Shown: positions 58,811-64,000 of the stretch, one piece after another
Layout: every line of letters begins with the position of its first letter
How positions within the stretch are numbered: the stretch's first letter is position 1
Assembly: GCA_937877565.1 (NCBI GenBank)
Contig: CALFJB010000056.1
Span: 58,360 to 122,359 of the forward strand
DNA from: an uncultured Selenomonadales bacterium
GTDB lineage: Bacteria > Bacillota > Negativicutes > Selenomonadales > Selenomonadaceae
Direction of reading: 5' to 3'
DNA length: 64,000 bases
Position numbers and translations under genes: made by a program
The notes under the pieces: model-generated
Databases searched by the model: none
Seen by the model: only the letters and a program-made list of their open reading frames with translations
Told to the model about the DNA's origin: nothing

Positions 58811-59404
58811 TTATCTAAAAACTTTAACTCTCTTACCTGTGGAAATTTTATCAATTTTATCAGGTTCGCTCAATTTTTCGCCGAAAACCATTTGAGCAAC
58901 AAGTTCCCAACTGTCCGGAATGTCGAACGCCTTTATAATATCCACGTTAATAAGCGGGTTGTAATGCTGAATGTTGACGCCTAAGCCCATTTCTGCCAAC
59001 GCCGTCCAAATTGCAAATTGCAACATTCCATTAGCTTGAGACGCCCAAACTGGGAAGTTGTCCGCGTAAATTGGGAATTTCTTTTGCATTCCGTGAACAA
59101 CGTCACTTTCTTCAAAAAATAAAATCGTACCGTAAGCGGCTTTAAAACCTTCAAGTTTCTGTTTGGTTTTTGCAAATGCCTCTTCGTCCAAAATTTCCTG
59201 CATTTTTGAAATTGTAATATCCCAAACGTTTTCGTGATATTCGTACATTGCCACAACAGCGCGTTGACTTTGAATGTTGAAAGGCGAAGGTACTTCCTTA
59301 GTCATACGTTCGACAACGGCAATAACTTCAGTTTCAAGTACTGGAATATTTTTGCCGAGTGCGTAATTTGTGCGACGGTTAATCACAGCGTCTTTAAAAT
59401 TCAT
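58811..59404 (-). CDS. Nitroreductase-family flavoprotein
   Basis: A 197-aa FMN protein: NRRTNYALGKNIPV, SPFNIQSQRAVVAMYEYHEN, FAIWTALAEMGLGVNIQHYN. The family reduces nitro compounds and other acceptors with NAD(P)H. Its place inside the propionate operon is unexplained. ATG after GAAAGGAAG. Confidence 0.88.
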   Translation of the reverse strand: MNFKDAVINRRTNYALGKNIPVLETEVIAVVERMTKEVPSPFNIQSQRAVVAMYEYHENVWDITISKMQEILDEEAFAKTKQKLEGFKAAYGTILFFEESDVVHGMQKKFPIYADNFPVWASQANGMLQFAIWTALAEMGLGVNIQHYNPLINVDIIKAFDIPDSWELVAQMVFGEKLSEPDKIDKISTGKRVKVFR

Positions 59405-59429
59405 TTAAAAACTTCCTTTCAGTCAGTTT

Positions 59430-59501
59430 TTTAGGAAACAGGAGACAGGAAAGCAGGATACAGGGTTTACAATCTGTTTCCTGTTTTCTAAAGTCTGTTT
59501 C
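59430..59501. repeat. Heptad-repeat hairpin element, copy H6 (ACAGG type)
   Basis: TTAGGAA, ACAGGAG, ACAGGAA, (AGCAGGA), TACAGGG against TCTGTTT, CCTGTTT, TCTAAAG, TCTGTTT, CCTATTT. The last unit contains the CoA-transferase stop TAG (59502-59504). Confidence 0.88.
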
Positions 59502-61004
59502 CTATTTATGCATATCGCCGTTTTTCAAGAAACGGGAATGGAAACTTAAAGCCTCGTCGATTAAATGCGGCGTATTGGCTTTTTTAGTTTCAGCAAGGGC
59601 GCGTTCATAATAATCAAGCAAAATTGGGCGATAATCTGGATGAGCGCACTTGTTAATAATTTCAAGCGCACGGCTACGCGGTTCAAGTCCGCGCAAATCT
59701 GCAATACCTTGTTCAGTAATAATAATATCCACGTCGTGTTCAGTGTGATCAATATGTGAACACATAGGCACAACGCTAGAAATTTTTCCGCCCTTCGCAG
59801 TTGACGGCGTGTAGAAAATTGTCAAATAAGCATTACGCGCAAAATCGCCACTGCCGCCAATACCATTCATCATTTTAGAGCCGCAAACGTGCGTTGAGTT
59901 AATATTGCCGTAAATGTCAACTTCCAGCGCGGTATTCATAGCGATAACGCCGAGACGGTGGACAACTTCCGGCGAATTTGAAATTTCTTCAGGACGCAAT
60001 AAAATATATTTTCTGTACTTGTCAACGTTTTTGTAAAATCTTTCCATACCGGCGGGCGAAGGCGAAAACGCTGTACCCGACGCAATTTTTAATTTTCCCG
60101 CGTCGATTAAGTCAAGCATTGCATCTTGAATAACTTCAGTATAAACCGTTAAATCTTGCATATCAGAATCTACAAAGCCCGCCAAAACTGCATTTGCAAC
60201 GTTGCCAACGCCACTTTGCAACGGCAAAAGATTTTTCGGCATACGACCTGCGGCAATTTCTTTGTGCAAAAATTCAATCGTATAAGCCGCCATTTGTTTA
60301 GAATTTTCATCAATCGGAGAAAGATCGCGGGTATGGTCTTTAATATCGCACGGCACGATAAATTTAATTTTGTCGGGCGTGCAAGGAATGTAAGTTGTAC
60401 CAATTCTGTCATCAGCTTTTACAAGCGGAATTGGCAAACGGTTAGGCGGGTCTAACGGAACGTAAACATCGTGAATCCCTTCAAGTGCAAGCGGTTGAGT
60501 TGTATTGACTTCAACAATAACAATATCAGCACTTTGCACGTAGCTTGCCGCGTTGCCGAGCGAAGTTGTAGGAATTAAATTGCCTTCTTCGGTAATGGCG
60601 CAAACTTCGACTATAGCCGCGTCAATTTTGCCCAAATAACCGACTCTTGAAAGTTGCGCTGATTCTGACAAATGCAAATCCAAATAATTAACTGTACCGT
60701 CGTTAATTTCGGGGCGAAGTTTTGAATCTGTTTGATAAGGAAGACGCTGTTTAATGCCTTTGACTTCAGCCAATGCGCCGTCCAATTCGGGACCGGTTGA
60801 GGCACCTGTCCAAATGTTGACTTGGAAAGGGTCTTTTTTCATACGTTCGGCAAGTGCCAAAGGAATTGCTTTTGGATAGCAAGACGCGGTAAAGCCGCTA
60901 CAAGCCAAAGTCATACCGGGCTTAATCCAATTTGCAACTTCTTCAGCCGTGACAATTTTACTTTGCAGATCCTTATTTCTGACGCGATCTGTAATATCAA
61001 TCAT
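59502..61004 (-). CDS. Acetyl-CoA hydrolase/transferase family: likely propionyl-CoA:succinate CoA-transferase
   Basis: A 500-aa protein: IKPGMTLACSGFTASCYPKA, GASTGPELDGAL, GNAASYVQSADIVIVEVNTT with the active-site Glu region, and GSGDFARNAYLTIFYTPST. With epimerase and mmdA next to it, the most likely role is moving CoA from propionyl-CoA to succinate. An acetate:succinate role cannot be excluded. First gene of the leftward operon; ATG after AAGGAG. Confidence 0.9.
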   Translation of the reverse strand: MIDITDRVRNKDLQSKIVTAEEVANWIKPGMTLACSGFTASCYPKAIPLALAERMKKDPFQVNIWTGASTGPELDGALAEVKGIKQRLPYQTDSKLRPEINDGTVNYLDLHLSESAQLSRVGYLGKIDAAIVEVCAITEEGNLIPTTSLGNAASYVQSADIVIVEVNTTQPLALEGIHDVYVPLDPPNRLPIPLVKADDRIGTTYIPCTPDKIKFIVPCDIKDHTRDLSPIDENSKQMAAYTIEFLHKEIAAGRMPKNLLPLQSGVGNVANAVLAGFVDSDMQDLTVYTEVIQDAMLDLIDAGKLKIASGTAFSPSPAGMERFYKNVDKYRKYILLRPEEISNSPEVVHRLGVIAMNTALEVDIYGNINSTHVCGSKMMNGIGGSGDFARNAYLTIFYTPSTAKGGKISSVVPMCSHIDHTEHDVDIIITEQGIADLRGLEPRSRALEIINKCAHPDYRPILLDYYERALAETKKANTPHLIDEALSFHSRFLKNGDMHK

Positions 61005-61166
61005 AAAAATACCACACTCCTTAAAAGTACTGTGAAAATTTTAATAAATCTTAGCACTTTGAAAAATCTACGTCAACTGCGCGGCAACCTTTATTTTATC
61101 TGAAAAATTTTTTTGAATCAGCTTTTGAAAATATTTTCGGCAAAACTTTTAAATTAAAATTTTAGC

Positions 61167-61193
61167 TTGACAAAATATTTTTTTTGATATAGT
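61167..61193 (+). promoter_or_regulatory. Probable GH32 promoter
   Basis: TTGACA, 15 bp, TATAGT; the short spacer weakens it. Confidence 0.4.
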
Positions 61194-61239
61194 GGCTATA
61201 GTAGTGTTTTATATAAAATTTTTTATAGGAGGTATTTTG

Positions 61240-62811
61240 ATGAGGAAATTTTTCAAGAAAATGCTTACGGCGGCAATAACGGCTGGTTGCTTGATTATGC
61301 CTGTAAGCTCGCAAGTTGAGGCAGCGGTTGAAAGAACACCTGTTACAGTGACAAATGCTCGGTGGTATCCTTTGTATCACATTGCGCCTTATGCAGGTTG
61401 GGCGAACGACCCCAACGGTTTTTGCGTGTACAAAGGCGAATACCACTTTTTCTATCAGCATTATCCCTACGACACGAAATGGGGACCAATGCACTGGGGA
61501 CATGTTAAAAGCAAAGATTTAGTTCACTGGGAACATTTACCGGTTGCACTGGAGCCGAACAGTATTTACGACGCAAGCGGCAACGGCGGAGGTTGTTTCA
61601 GTGGCAGTGCGTTGGAAAAGGACGGCAAACTTTATTTAATGTACACGGGACACGTAGATTTACCCGTTTTGACGCCGGAAGGTGTAGACAGAATCGAAAG
61701 TCAAAATATTGCAATTAGTGACGACGGAATTACTTTTGAAAAATATGCAGGCAACCCCGTACTTTACGCGCCTTCAAATTTGGGGAATATTCACGGCGGC
61801 GACTTCAGAGACCCCAAAATGTGGAAACATGGCGATACTTATTATGTTGTTATCGGCTCGAAAAATAAAGCCGGTGACAGGGCGCAAATGTTGCTTTTTG
61901 AATCAAAAGATATGCTTGACTGGAAATTTAAAAATATTATGGCGTACAGTCAAGGCAATGAAGGTACAATGTGGGAATGTCCGAATTTCGCCGAAATTGA
62001 CGGGCAAGAGGCTATTATTATGTCGCCTATCGGTATGAAACCTGAAGGCAAAAAATATTTGAATTTCTTTCAAGCCGGTTATATGATTGGCAAATTGAAT
62101 TACGATACAGGCGTTTTTACGCACGGCAAATTTGATACGCTTGATTATGGTTTTGATTTTTACGCGCCGCAAATTACACAGACTCCCGACGGGCGTTGCA
62201 TTTTAATCGGCTGGCTTGATATGTGGGATCCGCCGACAGGCAATATTTTTTCTGAATACACTGACGGCTGGTCTTGTATGATGACTGTACCGCGTGAACT
62301 TCACATTAAAAACGGCAAAATTATAAGCGTTCCTGTTCCTGAATTGGAAAGTTTGAGAATTGCCGAAAAATCCTATCGCAATTTAAATATCAGCAAAAAA
62401 ACTAAGCTTGACGGCGTACGCGGCGAAACGGGCGAACTTTTGGCAACGATTGATACAAGTTTGGCGAATGGTTTTTCTATTGAACTTCGCAGCGGCGGCA
62501 GTGAAAAAACCGTGTTAAGTTACGATAAATCCAGCGGACTTTTGAAACTCAACCGCGATAAAGCCGGCGGGAACGTTACAGGCGAACGCGAAGTTAAAAT
62601 TTCCGGCAACAAAATTAACTTGCAAATTTTCCTTGACAGATCGTCTATTGAAATTTTTGTAAACGGCGGCGAAGCGGTTATGTCAACTCGTGTTTATCCT
62701 AAAACTACTTCGCAGGATATTATTTTCATTCCAAACGGTGGTACAGTAAATTTGGAAAATATAACTTTCTACACGCTCGGTGAAGGTATTCCGCAACCTG
62801 TCATTAAATAA
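61240..62811 (+). CDS. Exported glycoside hydrolase family 32 (beta-fructosidase)
   Basis: A 523-aa enzyme with a signal peptide (AAITAGCLIMPVSSQVEAA). The GH32 nucleophile motif AGWANDPNGF, GDFRDPKMWKHGDTYY (RDP, transition-state Asp) and MWECPNFAEI (EC, acid/base) are intact, with a C-terminal beta-sandwich. It would split sucrose, inulin or levan outside the inner membrane. ATG at 61240 after TAGGAGG. No sugar transporter or regulator beside it. Confidence 0.93.
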   Translation: MRKFFKKMLTAAITAGCLIMPVSSQVEAAVERTPVTVTNARWYPLYHIAPYAGWANDPNGFCVYKGEYHFFYQHYPYDTKWGPMHWGHVKSKDLVHWEHLPVALEPNSIYDASGNGGGCFSGSALEKDGKLYLMYTGHVDLPVLTPEGVDRIESQNIAISDDGITFEKYAGNPVLYAPSNLGNIHGGDFRDPKMWKHGDTYYVVIGSKNKAGDRAQMLLFESKDMLDWKFKNIMAYSQGNEGTMWECPNFAEIDGQEAIIMSPIGMKPEGKKYLNFFQAGYMIGKLNYDTGVFTHGKFDTLDYGFDFYAPQITQTPDGRCILIGWLDMWDPPTGNIFSEYTDGWSCMMTVPRELHIKNGKIISVPVPELESLRIAEKSYRNLNISKKTKLDGVRGETGELLATIDTSLANGFSIELRSGGSEKTVLSYDKSSGLLKLNRDKAGGNVTGEREVKISGNKINLQIFLDRSSIEIFVNGGEAVMSTRVYPKTTSQDIIFIPNGGTVNLENITFYTLGEGIPQPVIK

Positions 62812-62833
62812 AATTTTTCTGCAACTAAAAAAA

Positions 62834-62871
62834 ACCGTCCTAAGTCACATTTACAGGGCGGTTATTTTTTT
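62834..62871 (+). terminator. GH32 terminator
   Basis: ACCGTCCT-12 nt-AGGGCGGT then TATTTTTTTT. Confidence 0.85.
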
Positions 62872-62930
62872 TCGTCAAAAATGTTATTTCGTGGTAAAAT
62901 TTTTTATCAGAAATATAAATTCTGTGTTTT

Positions 62931-62980
62931 ACGATTTTAGCAAAGTACTCTAAAAACGATTTTAGCAAAGTACTCTAAAA
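62931..62980. repeat. Perfect tandem duplication of 25 bp
   Basis: The unit ACGATTTTAGCAAAGTACTC plus TAAAA occurs twice back to back, ending 20 bp before the DMT gene start. Confidence 0.9.
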
Positions 62981-63000
62981 AATTTTTAGGAGGATTTACA

Positions 63001-63879
63001 ATGCAAATTAAAGGTGCGTTAATGTTACTTGGCGCGTCATTTTTTTGGGGAACAACATTTGTAGCGCAGCTTACGGGAATGGAAGGGATCGGACCATTTA
63101 CCTACGCGGCGGCAAGATATTTTTTGGGATTTATATTTTTAACGGGACTTTTAATTTACACAAAAAAATCTCGCGTCATTGAACGACGAAAAGAAAAACT
63201 TTCACGCGGCTTTTTGGTTGGCTTATTCTGTGGAATATTTTTATTTATCGCAAGTTCAATGCAACAAGTATCAATGCTTTACACGACGGCGGGCAAGGCG
63301 GCTTTTATCACGTGCCTTTATATAATGTTCGTACCGTTAGGCGCGTCATTTCTAGGCAAAAAAATTTTAAAAGAAAATTGGATCGGCGCAATTTTGGCGA
63401 TAATTGGACTGTATTTGTTGGCGATAAACGAAGAATTTTCGATAAATCGCGGCGATATAATTTTATTTTTCAGCGCGTTTTTCTGGACGGCACATATTTT
63501 GGTTGTTGATAAATTTGCAAACAAAGTTGACGTAATGGAACTTTCGACGGCGCAAATTTTTATGACAATGATTTTAAGTTTTACGGCAATGCTGATTTTT
63601 GAAAACCCAACGCTTGACGCTGTAAAAAGTGCGGCGTTTCCAATTTTTTATGGTGGCGTGATGAGTTCGGGCGTTGCATTTACGTTGCAGATTTACGGGC
63701 AAAAATACGCTGAACCGGCGGCGGCGGCAATTTTAATGAGTTTTGAAAGTATTTTCGGCGCGTTGTCAGGTTGGCTGATACTTGGCGAACAAATGACAGA
63801 CAGAGAAATTTTTGGATGCTGTATGATGATATTGGGAATAATTGTAACGCAATGGCGGGTTATCAGCGGCAGGAAATAG
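63001..63879 (+). CDS. DMT-superfamily (EamA) permease
   Basis: A 292-aa protein with ten hydrophobic segments in two EamA repeats (MLLGASFFWGTTFVAQLTGM; DIILFFSAFFWTAHILVVDK). Such permeases export or import amino acids, nucleotides or other metabolites; substrate unknown. ATG after TAGGAGG. Heptad units begin at its stop. Confidence 0.92.
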   Translation: MQIKGALMLLGASFFWGTTFVAQLTGMEGIGPFTYAAARYFLGFIFLTGLLIYTKKSRVIERRKEKLSRGFLVGLFCGIFLFIASSMQQVSMLYTTAGKAAFITCLYIMFVPLGASFLGKKILKENWIGAILAIIGLYLLAINEEFSINRGDIILFFSAFFWTAHILVVDKFANKVDVMELSTAQIFMTMILSFTAMLIFENPTLDAVKSAAFPIFYGGVMSSGVAFTLQIYGQKYAEPAAAAILMSFESIFGALSGWLILGEQMTDREIFGCCMMILGIIVTQWRVISGRK

Positions 63880-63910
63880 ATACTAGGTGTTAGGTTTTAG
63901 GTTTTAGGAA
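63877..63910 (+). repeat. Half heptad element at the DMT stop codon
   Basis: AAATAGA (stop TAG), TACTAGG, TGTTAGG, TTTTAGG, TTTTAGG; no opposing arm, a family B element follows instead. Confidence 0.75.
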
Positions 63911-63914
63911 TAAA

Positions 63915-64000
63915 AACAGCCCGTCCTGTGCCGCCCAATTAATATGATACTAGGAGCGTGCAAGAAACTGGGAGCGACCAAAAGGAGCTCGTTTAGTTGG
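63915..64000 (+). repeat. Palindromic interspersed element, family B copy 3 (cut by window end)
   Basis: ACAGCCCGTC, TGCCGCCCAAT, TAGGAGCGTGCAAGAAACT and GGAGCTCGTTTAGTTGG match copy 2 in order. Confidence 0.82.

Noticed and set aside
14549..59505. CRISPR array as an explanation for the short repeats
   Set aside because: Units are 7 bp, tandem without unique spacers, and inverted at each locus; no cas genes.

Overview
Organism. The window looks like chromosome of a low-to-mid GC, propionate-forming, diderm Firmicute of the Negativicutes (Selenomonas/Veillonella relatives). The reasons are a succinate-to-propionate gene set (methylmalonyl-CoA decarboxylase subunits, methylmalonyl-CoA epimerase, CoA-transferase), outer-membrane proteins (an autotransporter and a beta-barrel) beside Firmicute-type genes (split transketolase, DivIC, S1 protein, TilS-Hpt fusion), strong AGGAGG ribosome sites and many TTG starts. 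This placement is inference from gene content; no database was searched.

Layout. 1-6.4 kb: the early/replication half of a prophage or its remnant, read leftward (DnaD-like initiator, two single-chain ribbon-helix-helix proteins, DnaC-type loader, five-zinc-knuckle protein, ArpU-like regulator, small terminase cut by the window edge), with one opposing cargo-like gene. 6.4-10.3 kb: telA, a PASTA penicillin-binding protein, a STAS protein and an unknown. 10.3-10.9 kb: a consensus promoter with a palindromic operator and no ORF, then an orphan IS200/IS605 end with an omega-RNA-like structure. 10.9-19.9 kb: the F-type ATP synthase operon (leftward), interrupted by a HicAB toxin-antitoxin pair, an RNHCP zinc protein and a small exported protein. 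19.9-26.5 kb: VWA protein, metal ABC permease, CtpA protease, Ung, O-antigen ligase, stand-alone AICAR transformylase. 26.7-29.8 kb: a small RNA, an autotransporter and a frameshifted outer-membrane protein. 30.2-34.7 kb: redox protein, two Gfo/Idh/MocA oxidoreductases, extended CobU, GmhB, HNH endonuclease. 34.9-35.2 kb: RNase P RNA. 35.3-39.5 kb: split transketolase, orphan EcoRI-type adenine methyltransferase, RibD. 39.8-45.7 kb: degenerate Ser/Thr kinase with a divergent XRE regulator, an unrecognised four-gene Zn/membrane/coiled-coil/ferredoxin operon, and a PNPOx protein. 45.7-53.1 kb: BirA, asparaginase (apparently ATT start), FtsH, exported protein, TilS-Hpt fusion, S1 protein, DivIC. 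53.1-56 kb: two paralogous FkbM methyltransferases, one split at an 11-base C tract. 56-61 kb: propionate operon. 61.2-63.9 kb: exported GH32 fructosidase and a DMT permease.

Non-coding structure is rich. Two families of palindromic interspersed elements (A: about 245 bp with terminal inverted repeats; B: about 165 bp hairpins) recur in intergenic gaps. A third, stranger family consists of arms built from 7-bp units (xxTTAGG or xxACAGG) facing their inverted counterparts, almost always starting at the stop codon of the upstream cistron inside operons. The most interesting items are this stop-codon-anchored heptad family, the poly-C phase-variable FkbM gene, the ATP synthase insertions and two-carboxylate c subunit, the unknown four-gene operon, and the two predicted small RNAs.
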